Assembly: GCA_016617855.1 (NCBI GenBank)
Contig: JAECUM010001129.1
Coordinates: 61,949-125,948, forward strand
DNA length: 64,000 nt
Origin: Megalonaias nervosa
Taxonomy: Eukaryota > Mollusca > Bivalvia > Unionida > Unionidae
Direction: 5' to 3'
Shown here: positions 43,701-47,157 of the stretch, in pieces
How positions within the stretch are numbered: the first letter of the stretch is position 1
Layout of the letters: each line of letters starts with the position of its first letter
Program-made: the position numbers and the translations under genes
Notes under the pieces: model-generated
The model's database searches: none
Told to the model about the DNA's origin: nothing
The model's input: the letters and a program-made list of their open reading frames with translations, nothing else

Positions 43701-45938
43701 CAATAGTATTTTGAATTAAATCCTGAATAGTCCTAAAAGTTCTGTTACGTGTCCAAAAGTTTGAATTATTTCAAATGAATTCCAGTGGTGTTCAGGATGA
43801 ATTCCAGTCTTGAATGTGTTGATGTACAGTTAACCTGGAATGTGTAGTGTGCTAACAGGCTTGATGTATCACAGTGATATAAACCAAACTGTCTTTACAA
43901 TGAATTTACAATAATTCCAAAATAGTGATTTAGTCCAAAAGTATTAATGAGCACTTTGTAATTCCAATGAATAATATAAATAAATAACACCTCGCAAATT
44001 TTAATTGAACACAACTAAAAGACTGATTCCACTACAGATGTTAAGATAAGAATAATTCATTCTGAAATAAATGTCCTTAATATAAAAACCGAAAATGCAA
44101 TATGAGGAACAGGATGAGGGTCAAAAGTTCATTTCTAAATTGTAAACAAGGTCAGTTCCCTTCCTAAAATTTTAGTAAAGAACAAAGCGAACATCATGTA
44201 GACCAGGAAATTCCAAAGGGGAATACCAATTTCCTGAACTCAAATCCAAATAAACATGTTCACCTACAAGTAATAATTATCTTAAAATCTACAATCATAG
44301 ACACAAAAAATATCTATGTACTACTCTTAACAAGCTTCAAAGCACAGCATTGCTAAACTTTCTGCATACATCAATTATGGATTACATTTTCTATTTTGCT
44401 TATTTCTTGTTAGTCCAGAACATGTTGCAAAGGAAGCTGACTCTATTTTCTACACAGGCACCCAATACAAACTTGATAAATGAATTCAGATCAAAAAAAT
44501 AAGTTCAGAGTGAACATTGCAGGTTTAAAACCCATTTTGTGTCAATCTTATGTTGGGTCCCAATGTTTTTTTGGAGTTTTTTTTCAGTAATAACATAAGT
44601 AGTGTAGTGATAAGTGTGCTGTTGTGAGTGATGAAATATTTTCACTGAGACTTGCATAAGTGGAGTTTTAAAATAAAATATTAAGTATTTCTTTTTGTAC
44701 AAAGGTATTTAGTTTTTAAGGGCTTCTTATAAAAATTTAAAACCATTCCTAAAAGAACATTACTTAATACAGACATGTGCAGTTAAGCAGAGTATAATTA
44801 ACATTTTCATTATGTAAATTAATGAGTTGCATGCAAATATATATTAATTTCAGTAATTATTTTAACTTGTTTCTAGTGGTATGTCCTTTGATTTAGTGCT
44901 CATTCATTCTTCAGATGTTATGGAAGAGTCTCAAAATAGAAATATATTTTGAGTTTAAAAATGCACAGAATTATCATTAATTCCACTGAACAAGGGTAAT
45001 AAGTCAACCTTGAAAAAATCCATCAAATCCTGGGGGAAAAAACCTGGAAAAGATTGAAAAACACTGTTTTTACCAACATTTTGTACCCAAATATACATAT
45101 GCAAAAATTTGTCATTATAATGCTCTGTGCAGGTAATTTTATATTTTCTTTTTGTTTCTGTTTTCATTGGTTTTAACGCCACTTCTAATACATCATTGGC
45201 TATATCATTCCAAGGAAATAGGACCTTAATGCCTTTTGCCAATGACACACCAAGGCAGCCAACCTCTGGGCGGGTATGGAACACACTTCCCTTGGGTTAC
45301 AAGTCTGACACTGCAAGTTGAACTACTCCCCCTTATAGATAAGATGCATGTCAGCAAAAGCTTCTGTAGCTGTTATGGATGCCTTGTCATTCCCCTTCAC
45401 CCTTACTAGTCTTTTGCCTTCTCTGGATTGTCTTGTTGGATTCATGGGCATTACCCTGAGCATGTCGAGAACATAATATAAATTTTTTTAAATCGTTGCA
45501 AGCATTGCCATGAAAAATACATAGTTTCAGTTTAACTGTTATCTGTTTCTTAAGCAGTCATCAAAATAAAGATTTTACCATGCTACATGTATGTTGTATC
45601 TGTTTCAGGTATACAAAGGAGCAGACACCTGCTTCGTATTACAAGATCTTCAACCAAAAACAGACTATCAAGTACGAGTTTGTGCTGTTCGGGAGAGTAA
45701 TGATGACGGAGACATTATGGGTGCATTCAGCCCAGGCACAGGTTTTGTAACACGTAATCCAGAACCTGTTGAAAAGGCAAAGCCTGTGGTTCAAGATGAT
45801 TCAGTAACAGAACCAAAACAGATGTCCATACAACAAATGACGGCCATAGCTGTTGGTGTATTCTTTCTTGTTTCTGTTTTAATTGCCTTTATTATACAGC
45901 AGTTCATAGCATATATGACGCCAAGTTCCAGGAGCTGA
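480..45938 (+). CDS. FNDC3: FNDC3 (FN3 domain-containing protein 3), 3' part, 18 exons, partial at 5' end
   Basis: Joining 18 GT-AG exons gives 851 residues plus a TGA stop at 45936-45938, with every junction phase compatible. Numbering from the first complete codon, FN3-1 (end only) is about 1-40, FN3-2 46-139, FN3-3 147-230, FN3-4 235-325, FN3-5 330-420, FN3-6 425-515, FN3-7 520-608, FN3-8 613-695 and FN3-9 702-790. A hydrophobic anchor spans about 819-841 with a tail of roughly 10 residues. Each domain shows the strand-B Trp and the Tyr-rich strand F (for example YRFR, YRVRV, YSFRV), and the proline-rich linkers (EPDPP, PDRPSPP, IPDPP, LPPSPP) match FNDC3A/B in order. Known for the family: tail-anchored proteins of the secretory pathway; mouse Fndc3a is needed for spermatid-Sertoli cell adhesion and Fndc3b acts in adipogenesis and mesenchyme. 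The start codon and the cytosolic proline-rich N-terminus are not in the window. Vertebrates have two or three paralogues, so 3A versus 3B is not assignable. Confidence 0.95.
931..1142. mobile_element. Palindromic MITE, family M1, copy 1
   Basis: About 212 bp, bounded by TA with imperfect terminal inverted repeats. The left end TACCGTATGTACTTGATTAT pairs with the reverse complement of the right end, TACTGTATATACTTGCTAAT. Inside, the palindromic words AGATCTG and GATGGCAGATCT recur. Two related copies lie at 2005 and 21833. No coding capacity, so presumably non-autonomous. The transposase superfamily is not assignable by eye. Confidence 0.75.
1399..1537 (+). CDS. FNDC3: FNDC3 exon b (FN3-1 end, start of FN3-2)
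   Basis: Acceptor aattacag, donor gtaagt at 1538. The first base completes Arg-20 (AG+G), then 46 codons end in phase 0. It carries the last strand of FN3-1 (RGNPTEPISFKTL), the linker CEPDPPQPP and strands A-B of FN3-2 ending at MMKWS. The domain boundary therefore falls inside the exon, as in vertebrate FNDC3 genes. Confidence 0.93.
1641..1745. repeat. 58-bp tandem duplication
   Basis: Two adjacent diverged copies sharing TTTCATATGATTTTATGCC-like and TTGTATTAAAACAAAAGCT words. Confidence 0.7.
2005..2228. mobile_element. Palindromic MITE, family M1, copy 2
   Basis: About 224 bp. It starts TACCCACATATACTCACTTA and its right end reads TACCATATATACCTGCCTAT on the minus strand. It shares with copies 1 and 3 the words GATGGCAGATCTGGGT, TTGTGCAGTTTG and AAGTTGAGTCAACTGCAAAC. 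It lies in FNDC3 intron 2. Confidence 0.75.
3328..3381 (+). CDS. FNDC3: FNDC3 exon c (FN3-2 middle)
   Basis: 54-bp exon, phase 0 at both ends, with acceptor tttgcag and donor gtgagt. It encodes 18 residues with the C-C' strand pattern NGAKISTYTLEYDE. Skipping it would keep the reading frame but remove part of the beta-sandwich. Confidence 0.92.
3580..4170. repeat. Long inverted repeat (foldback), about 255-bp arms
   Basis: Left arm about 3580-3836 and right arm about 3919-4170, with a loop near 82 bp. Matching blocks along the arms include TCAAGGTGCATTTAGAACTT with AAGTTCTAAATGCACCTTGA, and AAAACCTTTCAGAAAG with CTTTCTGAAAGGTTTT. It lies in FNDC3 intron 3, so the pre-mRNA could form a long double-stranded hairpin. 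It could be a foldback transposon or an old inverted duplication. Confidence 0.85.
4205..5100 (+). mobile_element. Unknown dispersed element U1, copy 1 (degenerate)
   Basis: Shares ordered blocks with 36295-37020: GTTAAACTAAATTTGATTGG-like, CAAATACTGGCTG, CATTGGGCC, and CTTTGGCAGAG...TTA/ATGGTAGCGAAAA. Between the blocks both copies have diverged with indels. Short open stretches (for example VLQILAEDCEEGNFVL) look like decayed coding sequence, but I do not recognise the family. Confidence 0.6.
6045..6690 (+). repeat. Degenerate tandem repeat, unit 115-145 bp, carrying AGGTCA direct repeats
   Basis: About five diverged units share TTACCAAGCTTTGTGG, AAAGAAGAACCCATCAGT, AAAGGTCAAGGTCACT and ACTGAAAGAAG words. 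AGGTCAAGGTCA (two abutting half-sites) is intact at 6514-6525 and 6634-6645 and degenerate near 6252. Intronic, no gene. Confidence 0.7.
7310..8130 (+). repeat. Degenerate satellite-like repeat S1, unit about 170-180 bp, locus 1
   Basis: Four or five diverged units carry the ordered words TTGGTCCTAAATGAAAATGG, ATCCAATATGGCTGCC-like, ATCTTGTTACTGCTA, TCAACATGGG and TTTTCACTGAAAGACTTCTT. The same order appears at 15950-16330, so this is a family spread in at least two introns. Confidence 0.7.
8430..8554 (+). CDS. FNDC3: FNDC3 exon d (FN3-2 C-terminal half)
   Basis: Acceptor gttttacag, donor gtaatc. It holds 41 codons plus two bases. It encodes VEIYNG, the KLQASTRYTFRLAA strand E-F motif and NSVGK. 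The fit to FNDC3 FN3-2 is direct. A 45-bp tandem array starts 33 bp downstream in the intron. Confidence 0.93.
8587..8960. repeat. 45-bp tandem repeat, about 8 copies
   Basis: The unit contains TCTTCAGTCTGTTCTCATAT and AGGTATGCTGAAATTACTTA. The period is a multiple of three, so a spurious open frame runs through it. It begins 33 bp after the exon d donor. Confidence 0.9.
9148..9297 (-). mobile_element. tRNA-derived SINE, family T2, minus strand
   Basis: On the minus strand the 5' part reads AGCTCAGTTGGTTGTGCATT, an A-box-like tRNA head, followed by GGACATGTAATC and ending in an AACCAACCAACC tail. The B box is lost. Related copies are near 27185, 29225, 45165 and 47005. Confidence 0.6.
9360..9525. 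repeat. Tandem duplication of about 86 bp
   Basis: Two adjacent copies share TTTGTAAATTGACG, AATGTTATGTTTT-like and GATTAACACAAAA...AAAGGTTTGGTC. It lies just upstream of the hAT-like relic and may be part of that element. Confidence 0.7.
9865..11245 (+). pseudogene. Degenerate hAT-like transposase / BED-TTF zinc-finger relic
   Basis: Coding fragments in order on the + strand are as follows. About 10018-10080 gives KRNFMQQWLKTYSWLRF. About 10110-10135, one frame shifted, gives TFCHIC with the zinc-binding CxxC. About 10175-10215 gives FQNSTLGRHAG with the His end of a BED/TTF-type finger. At 10973-11242, 89 codons include MADESTDIANNKRLVIYAQ and SDDMKPSTRFLTN. The DESTDI...L.IY...V.D...STRFL pattern is typical of the N-terminal half of hAT-related (ZNF862/TTF-type) transposase-like proteins. 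Stops and frameshifts separate the pieces and the C-terminal dimerisation part is absent, so it cannot be functional. An ATG in AAAATGGCGTCC context at 9862 may be the old start. It could also be a decayed copy of a host gene of the same superfamily. Confidence 0.6.
10375..10600. repeat. Diverged direct duplication of about 145 bp inside the hAT-like relic
   Basis: Two copies share ACTCTTATAA, ACAAGTACATC/ACATGTACATC, GGTCTTTC, CTGAATTC and TGTAAATATCAG. It separates the zinc-finger part from the transposase part of the relic. Confidence 0.55.
12250..12590. repeat. 35-bp tandem repeat, about 9 copies
   Basis: The unit contains ACAGTCCAGCCTGGTTCACA and AGTAGCATATGCAGT, with small insertions (an extra ATATGCA) in some copies. 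Intron 4. Confidence 0.9.
13240..13399 (+). CDS. FNDC3: FNDC3 exon e (FN3-2/FN3-3 junction)
   Basis: Acceptor tcttttcag, donor gtaaag. The first base completes Ser-126 and the exon ends in phase 0. It encodes GFSEPVTFYTSG, the linker VPSQPDPPML and FN3-3 strands A-C (LTVSWIRRPNDDEF). The B-C region is short compared with the vertebrate proteins. Confidence 0.92.
13751..14430. repeat. 30-bp minisatellite in 60-bp dimers, about 22 monomers
   Basis: Monomers alternate between GCAGGGTCTACACCATTTAC and GCAGGGTCTTCATTGTTCAC types, each followed by AATCTGGTAA or AATTTGGTAA. The dimers are almost identical. The 30-bp period leaves a + frame (260 codons, 13804-14586) and a - frame (217 codons, 13747-14400) both open. 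It lies within FNDC3 intron 5 and is not part of the spliced message. Confidence 0.95.
14624..15168. repeat. 53-bp tandem repeat, about 10 copies
   Basis: The unit contains ATGTTTACCATCAGTACATC and AGTCTTGAATCACACTTCTG. Copies are highly alike, suggesting recent expansion. It lies 190 bp downstream of the 30-bp array. Confidence 0.95.
15293..15323. repeat. (CT)n microsatellite
   Basis: An interrupted CT run ending in TTTTCC. Confidence 0.9.
15768..15932. mobile_element. Short palindromic element, family P1, copy 1
   Basis: Arms at about 15768-15815 (TACCCAGGAAAGGCACTTTT) and 15875-15915 (AAAAGTGCCTTCCCTGGGTC) are inverted. The right end reads TTTTACTGGAACAGCCCTC. The same terminal word occurs near 35955 (inverted) and 41890. 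Confidence 0.65.
15950..16330 (+). repeat. Satellite-like repeat S1, locus 2
   Basis: Two or three diverged units carry the word order of 7310-8130: TTGGTCTTGAATGAAAATG, GGGGTTTTCACTGAAAGACT, ACATGGCTGCTATTGTGACC and AAAATCTTGTCACT. Confidence 0.65.
16340..18113. other. FNDC3 intron 5, 3' part: no assignable feature
   Basis: It contains a 120-codon minus-strand open frame (16487-16849) and a 93-codon plus-strand frame overlapping it. Neither has a recognisable domain. No other repeat is seen. Confidence 0.5.
18114..18200 (+). CDS. FNDC3: FNDC3 exon f (FN3-3 middle)
   Basis: 87 bp, phase 0 at both ends, acceptor cattacag, donor gtgagt. It encodes 29 residues including FIPIYNGQNLSYIKDGLRR and AAYRFR, the strand E-F core of FN3-3. 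An adjacent open frame runs through both splice sites but loses similarity outside them. Confidence 0.92.
18201..19198. other. FNDC3 intron 6
   Basis: It holds a C-rich stretch (18430-18510) with two diverged copies of TTTACCTTTGCCCCCC-TCTACGC, and an ATG (18726) in CAAAATGGCG context followed by an open frame to a gtaagt donor at 18790. The role is not established. Confidence 0.5.
19199..19337 (+). CDS. FNDC3: FNDC3 exon g (FN3-3/FN3-4 junction)
   Basis: Acceptor tatttcag, donor gtaagt, ending in phase 1. It encodes LAAKNEEGQSKWSD, the linker TSPDRPSPPGKP, and FN3-4 strands A-B ending at RVTW plus one base. The phase-1 break directly after the strand-B Trp recurs in exon j. Confidence 0.93.
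19338..21068. other. FNDC3 intron 7: no assignable feature
   Basis: I see no coding similarity, tandem array or mobile element. Scattered short open frames have no recognisable product. Confidence 0.55.
21069..21134 (+). CDS. FNDC3: FNDC3 exon h (FN3-4 B-C' strands)
   Basis: 66 bp, phase 1 at both ends. I chose the acceptor attccag at 21062-21068 because it gives TW-DPPKDSGGSEITKYIVE, which matches the family without a gap. A second AG at 21049-21050 would add six in-frame residues. The polypyrimidine tract is weak for both. Donor gtgagt at 21135. Confidence 0.85.
21435..21635. repeat. 27-bp tandem repeat, about 7 copies
   Basis: The unit contains TGTTAAAGTCTTTTAGATTA followed by AACTCA. 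The period is divisible by three, giving a spurious minus-strand open frame (LKDFN repeats). Confidence 0.9.
21833..22053. mobile_element. Palindromic MITE, family M1, copy 3
   Basis: This is the best-preserved ends of the family. The left end is TACCATCTGTATTTGCTTAT. The right end on the minus strand is TACCATCTGTGCTTGCTTAT, differing at two of 20 bases. The inside shares GATCTGCCAGTGCATTATGT and GATGGCAGATC with copies 1 and 2. It lies in FNDC3 intron 8. Confidence 0.85.
22629..23288. mobile_element. Inverted-repeat element hosting a nested SINE
   Basis: The left arm 22629-22674 (TCACTCAAACTTTTTTAAAC, CTCCCCATAGTGTGTA) is the inverse of the right arm 23241-23288 (TACTACACTATGGGGAGTTT, GAGTGAGTTACCACTAAT). 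The inner part holds GTCTGTCTGTCCATAAA words, repeated twice and also present near 26990. Removing the nested SINE leaves an element of about 375 bp. Confidence 0.7.
22744..23037 (-). mobile_element. tRNA-derived SINE, family T1, full length, with 10-bp target duplication
   Basis: The body is 22754-23027 on the minus strand, flanked by identical TGTAATGCAG at 22744-22753 and 23028-23037. On the minus strand it has an A box GTGGCCGAGTGGTCTAAAG (22999-23017), a B box TGGGTTCGCGTCTC (22947-22960), a central part with GGTTCTTCCCGGGGTTTTCC, and ends GGCATTAAACCCTAC(AAC)n. The head resembles a tRNA with a Leu/Ser-type D arm (GGCCGAGTGGTCTAA). The 3' end on the + strand is the (TTG)n at 22754-22795. 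Confidence 0.92.
24983..25534 (+). pseudogene. LINE reverse transcriptase N-terminal fragment
   Basis: 183 open codons inside the LINE, covering the spacer after the endonuclease and RT fingers. SCELDPIPTSLLLECL and YCPVSNLPFMSKILERVV correspond to the conserved D-IP..L and (R)P.S..PF.SK..E motifs. A TGA at 25532 interrupts the frame just before the palm domain. Confidence 0.85.
25586..25846 (+). pseudogene. LINE reverse transcriptase palm fragment
   Basis: 86 open codons with the first catalytic Asp region (LLDLSAAFDRIDHD) and the GVPQGSVLGP motif. It ends at TAG 25844-25846. The frame resumes downstream with YVDD at 25892, so the polymerase is broken in the middle of the catalytic domain. 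Confidence 0.88.
26945..27070 (+). repeat. Repeat fragment with GTCTGTCCATAAA words
   Basis: GTCTGTCTGTCCATAAATAT and GGTGGTATATAGCTGTTGCC echo the inner part of the inverted-repeat element at 22629-23288. It may be the other side of an older repeat split by the LINE. Confidence 0.4.
27180..27345 (+). mobile_element. tRNA-derived SINE, family T2, plus strand
   Basis: The head TAGCAAAGTTGGTACAGCG resembles a tRNA A box. GCCCAGGCCAG matches the copy at 47005. The end reads TCATTAAAACCAACA. B box diverged. Confidence 0.55.
27440..27552 (+). CDS. FNDC3: FNDC3 exon i (FN3-4 C-terminal half)
   Basis: Acceptor ttatgacag after a T-rich tract, donor gtaatc. Two bases complete Gly-277 and 37 codons follow, ending in phase 0. 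It encodes YEMLYEGSEREHTCDHL and PGQTYRVRVACSSKGG. The preceding intron is 6.3 kb long and packed with transposable elements. Confidence 0.93.
28384..28432 (+). repeat. (AACCA)n tail, probable SINE 3' end
   Basis: TGCCATTAAACCAAACCAAA and further CCAAA units, the same ending as the SINE variant at 40280 on the other strand. The SINE body upstream is not recognisable. Confidence 0.4.
28587..28692 (+). CDS. FNDC3: FNDC3 exon j (FN3-4/FN3-5 junction)
   Basis: Acceptor cattatcag, donor gtaagc, phase 0 to phase 1. It encodes FSECCVATTQCVPPGQC, a Cys-containing linker typical of this point in FNDC3, then KPKATSLHLRW of FN3-5. A further AG six bases inside the exon (at 28592-28593) is rejected because it would shift the frame. 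Confidence 0.92.
28962..29142 (+). mobile_element. tRNA-derived SINE, family T1, 5'-truncated, plus strand
   Basis: It starts at the B box AGGGTTCAAGTCTCAGG, continues with CCAGTAGCTTTCCATG, GGTTCTTTCAGGGGGTTTCT and ATGTATAGCCTATC, and ends GGCATTAAAACCACAGCAAC. It aligns in order with the full-length copy at 22754-23027. Confidence 0.82.
29225..29425 (-). mobile_element. tRNA-derived SINE, family T2-like, minus strand, degenerate
   Basis: On the minus strand GCATTAAGGTGTTGGACTGT resembles a degraded tRNA head, followed by CTTGAGCAAGGCACTTAACT, a word shared in form with the copies at 9148 and 27185. Confidence 0.5.
29801..29973 (+). CDS. FNDC3: FNDC3 exon k (most of FN3-5)
   Basis: Acceptor tttatttcag, donor gtaagt. 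Two bases complete Ala-350 and 57 codons follow. It encodes NGGVPVTDFSVQM, REVYKGRDLDCIVAGLSPG and FLFQVRAFNRAG, covering the C to F strands of FN3-5. Confidence 0.94.
30357..30548 (+). CDS. FNDC3: FNDC3 exon l (FN3-5 end, FN3-6 first half)
   Basis: 192 bp, phase 0 at both ends, acceptor cttctgcag, donor gtattt. It encodes GGPWSELLEVISGAGIPDPP and FN3-6 strands A-C' (SAIVSWEEPVNNGATITDYR). The code continues directly from exon k, with only 383 bp of intron between. Confidence 0.94.
30984..31205. repeat. 111-bp tandem duplication, 2 copies
   Basis: Copies start at 30984 and 31095 with GAAATGTAGTTCTCTTATAA and differ at only a few positions, so the duplication is recent. It lies 20 bp before exon m. 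Confidence 0.93.
31226..31300 (+). CDS. FNDC3: FNDC3 exon m (FN3-6 E-F strands)
   Basis: 75 bp, phase 0 at both ends, acceptor atttccag, donor gtgaga. It encodes 25 residues, LYFGPNLCFEVKGLSPAM followed by LYSFRVQ. A 111-bp tandem duplication sits immediately upstream in the intron. Confidence 0.93.
32039..32292 (+). CDS. FNDC3: FNDC3 exon n (FN3-6/FN3-7)
   Basis: 254 bp, the second longest coding exon here, acceptor tcttgcag, donor gtaagt, ending in phase 2. It encodes ALNSAGPGLYSPV, the linker VTPPSRPSAV and FN3-7 strands A-F (SIHLQWHEPNNNGSEIISY, EDLLPETAYK). Confidence 0.95.
33113..33313 (+). CDS. FNDC3: FNDC3 exon o (FN3-7/FN3-8)
   Basis: 201 bp, phase 2 at both ends, acceptor catttcag, donor gtaagc. 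It encodes IRIQAVNAIGVGAFSS, the linker TLPPSPPKMECVA and NLRLKWGEGRNLDLITYRLE of FN3-8. The LKWGEG motif is a close match to vertebrate FNDC3. Confidence 0.95.
33314..34430. other. FNDC3 intron 15, 5' part: no assignable feature
   Basis: A poly-C run at 34147-34158. No coding similarity or repeat family recognised. Confidence 0.5.
34431..34648 (-). mobile_element. tRNA-derived SINE, family T1, 5'-truncated, with 11-bp target duplication
   Basis: The body 34442-34637 is flanked by TGGTCATATCT at 34431-34441 and 34638-34648. (TTG)n lies at the left, then GGGTTTAACGCC, GGCTATACATGGTGGCCAGT and CCCCGGGAAGAACCACC, ending around the B-box region. The A-box part is missing, as expected from truncated reverse transcription. 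Confidence 0.92.
35102..35268 (+). CDS. FNDC3: FNDC3 exon p (FN3-8 C-terminal half)
   Basis: Acceptor catttcacag, donor gtatgt, phase 2 to phase 1. It encodes YQEIYRGQAYSFKV, LTCYDFRVLASNDAGDGPYS and the linker TTTKAPPPALR. The intron downstream is the longest in the window at about 7 kb. Confidence 0.94.
35955..36150 (-). mobile_element. Element family P1, copy 2 (minus strand)
   Basis: On the minus strand the end reads TATATGTTTTACTGGAACAG CCCTG, preceded by AAGTGCCGTCCCCGGGG. This matches the ends near 15932 and 41912. The inner sequence shares ACAACCC and AGAAGT words with the 41690 copy. Confidence 0.6.
36295..37020 (+). mobile_element. Unknown dispersed element U1, copy 2
   Basis: Colinear with 4205-5100: ATATAAAACT near the start, GTTAAACTAAATTTGATTGG, CAAATACTGGCTGG and TTTGGCAGAGTTCATGTTAG. 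A short open frame from ATG 36604 (MAESQQGLSSDVFSRQILAG) and a 71-codon frame (36692-36907) may be coding remains. The superfamily is unknown. Confidence 0.6.
37020..40275. other. FNDC3 intron 16, central part: no assignable feature
   Basis: Several short open frames (for example 37334-37534, 37407-37646) might belong to the unknown element upstream, but I see no family signature. No tandem arrays. Confidence 0.45.
40280..40500 (-). mobile_element. SINE T1 variant with (CCAAA)n tail, minus strand
   Basis: On the minus strand the head is CTAGTGTACTAAGGTGCTTG (A-box-like), then CAGATCACTTGCACATCTC, GGTCTTTCTGGGTTCTTCCT, and the tail AACCCCAAACCAAACCAA on the opposite side. The central CCAGTAGC...CCATG part of T1 is missing or diverged. 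Confidence 0.6.
41690..41912 (+). mobile_element. Element family P1, copy 3
   Basis: It ends GTGCCTTCTCCCCAGGGGGC and TTTTACTGGAACAGCCCTC, the shared terminus of the family. CTTCTGT...GGGG words recur inside. Confidence 0.6.
42307..42422 (+). CDS. FNDC3: FNDC3 exon q (FN3-9 first half)
   Basis: Two overlapping acceptors (AG at 42303-42304 and 42305-42306) precede it. Only the second keeps the frame, giving Arg-Val at the junction, then TDVDLTTAQVLWQGCRSLG and YVLQLQDKDQEYHE. Donor gtaaga. It forms strands A-C' of FN3-9 with the strand-B Trp. Confidence 0.9.
42484..42508. repeat. (TA)n microsatellite
   Basis: A pure TA run about 60 bp downstream of the exon q donor. Confidence 0.92.
43155..43295. 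repeat. Tandem repeat of about 63 bp, 2.3 copies
   Basis: Units share ATCTTTGCTTTTTCCC and AAAGTTAAAGAAACTTTATT followed by ATGATAA. Confidence 0.85.
43300..45160. other. FNDC3 intron 17, main part: no assignable feature
   Basis: AT-rich sequence without recognisable coding similarity or arrays. Confidence 0.5.
45165..45322 (-). mobile_element. tRNA-derived SINE, family T2, minus strand
   Basis: Shares ATTGGCTATATCA, GACACACCAAGGCAGCC, GGGCGGGT and CCCTTGGGTTACAAGTCTGA with the copy at 47005. It lies about 290 bp before the last coding exon. Confidence 0.65.
45609..45938 (+). CDS. FNDC3: FNDC3 last coding exon (FN3-9 end and membrane anchor)
   Basis: Acceptor ctgtttcag. 109 codons end at TGA 45936-45938. 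It encodes VYKGADTCFVLQDLQPKTDY and VRVCAVRES of FN3-9, then a charged juxtamembrane stretch (EPVEKAKPVVQDD), and a hydrophobic segment at 45837-45905 (TAIAVGVFFLVSVLIAFII). A short tail, MTPSSRS, follows. This is the layout expected of a C-terminally anchored FNDC3 protein. Confidence 0.95.
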   Translation, partial: VYKGADTCFVLQDLQPKTDYQVRVCAVRESNDDGDIMGAFSPGTGFVTRNPEPVEKAKPVVQDDSVTEPKQMSIQQMTAIAVGVFFLVSVLIAFIIQQFIAYMTPSSRS

Positions 45939-46437
45939 TTCTCTTCATTGCTGGTTTATGACATGAATTAGGATCCCTGTTACATGGGATCGAAGCAAGA
46001 TGAAGGCATTCATGTCTTGCTTTTGCCAGACAACATGCTTCCTTATCACAGGACCAATATAAACTCTTTGCTTCAGTTGCCATAGTAGAAGAGACAATTG
46101 TTGTGAATTTTGTGAAAAATGTGAAAAACACAAGTTGTGTGACTGCTTGCCTGCATTGACTTTTTAAAAAAGTCTGTGCTCTTATTATCTGATTTGCTAG
46201 TGTTAGATTTCAATAGAAACTGTCAACATTATTTATCCTGAATGAACTAATACTTTAAATCTACATGTCAAGGTTTTCAGTGCTTGGTATAATTTTTTCG
46301 AGGTCCAGTAGGTAAAGTATTGGACTAGATGTGCCTTTGATGCATGTCATTAAAATGTAGGTGGCTATTTATCTTGCTTTGCTTGTTAAGTTTCTTATTC
46401 AGAGGAAGAATATTGTCCATCATGAAGTTTATTACAC

Positions 46438-46540
46438 AGACATATGCTGTCAGTGTTAGTTAAGCAGACCGCTGCTGTCGCTGTTAGTTAAGCAGACAGA
46501 TGTTGTCAGTTAAGCAGACAGAATCAGTGTTAGTTAAAAC
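46438..46540. repeat. Short tandem repeat, unit about 28 bp, in the probable 3' UTR
   Basis: Four diverged copies of GTTAGTTAAGCAGACAG with TGCTGTCAGT or shortened spacers. Confidence 0.8.
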
Positions 46541-47004
46541 CATTTCAACCACAAATTCTGTAATTTTTTAATGAATCTTGAAATTGTATGCCTTAGTTGG
46601 TGAACTTATTGTGGTGACAAAAATCTTTCCTGATTGAATTTGGTATATCCTCTACAGTTTCAAAGATTGTTTAAGGTCCGCTGTTGTACTTCTCTATGTC
46701 AGGGTTGAAAATCTCAGTTCCTTCAAACACAAGTTCCTCATTTTGTTTTTCTTGAACCTTTGTAATTGTGACATTAAATATTTAAAGTTGAGGTTACCAG
46801 TTGCACTTTACGTACTACATGCAGTGATTAACTATGGTATGTGATCTATATGTTGACAGTTTCTAATTGAATTTTACACAGCCATAACTAGCAAAAATCA
46901 ATTGCTAACACAAAAATCATCCTTAAATATTCTTCATTTTGAAAATTATGACTCATTGGTTTGGGAACATGTCACACCATGCTTTAATAATGTTTTTGTT
47001 TATT

Positions 47005-47157
47005 GCACGTCATTGGCTGTATCAGGCTGAGAAAATTGGAGCTATGTGTCTTTACAAAGACACACCAAGGCAGCCTCCCCAGGCTGGCCTGGGCGGGTTT
47101 CAAACCCGTGTCCCTTGGATTACATGTCTGACTCTTTACTGAATGAGCTACTATAGC
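47005..47157 (-). mobile_element. tRNA-derived SINE, family T2, minus strand, good tRNA head
   Basis: On the minus strand there is an A box TAGCTCATTCAGTAAAGAG and a B box ACGGGTTTGAAACCCG, then GCCCAGGCCAGCCTGGGGAG and CACACATAGCTCC-like sequence. This is the clearest T2 head in the window. It falls within the probable 3' UTR. Confidence 0.75.
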
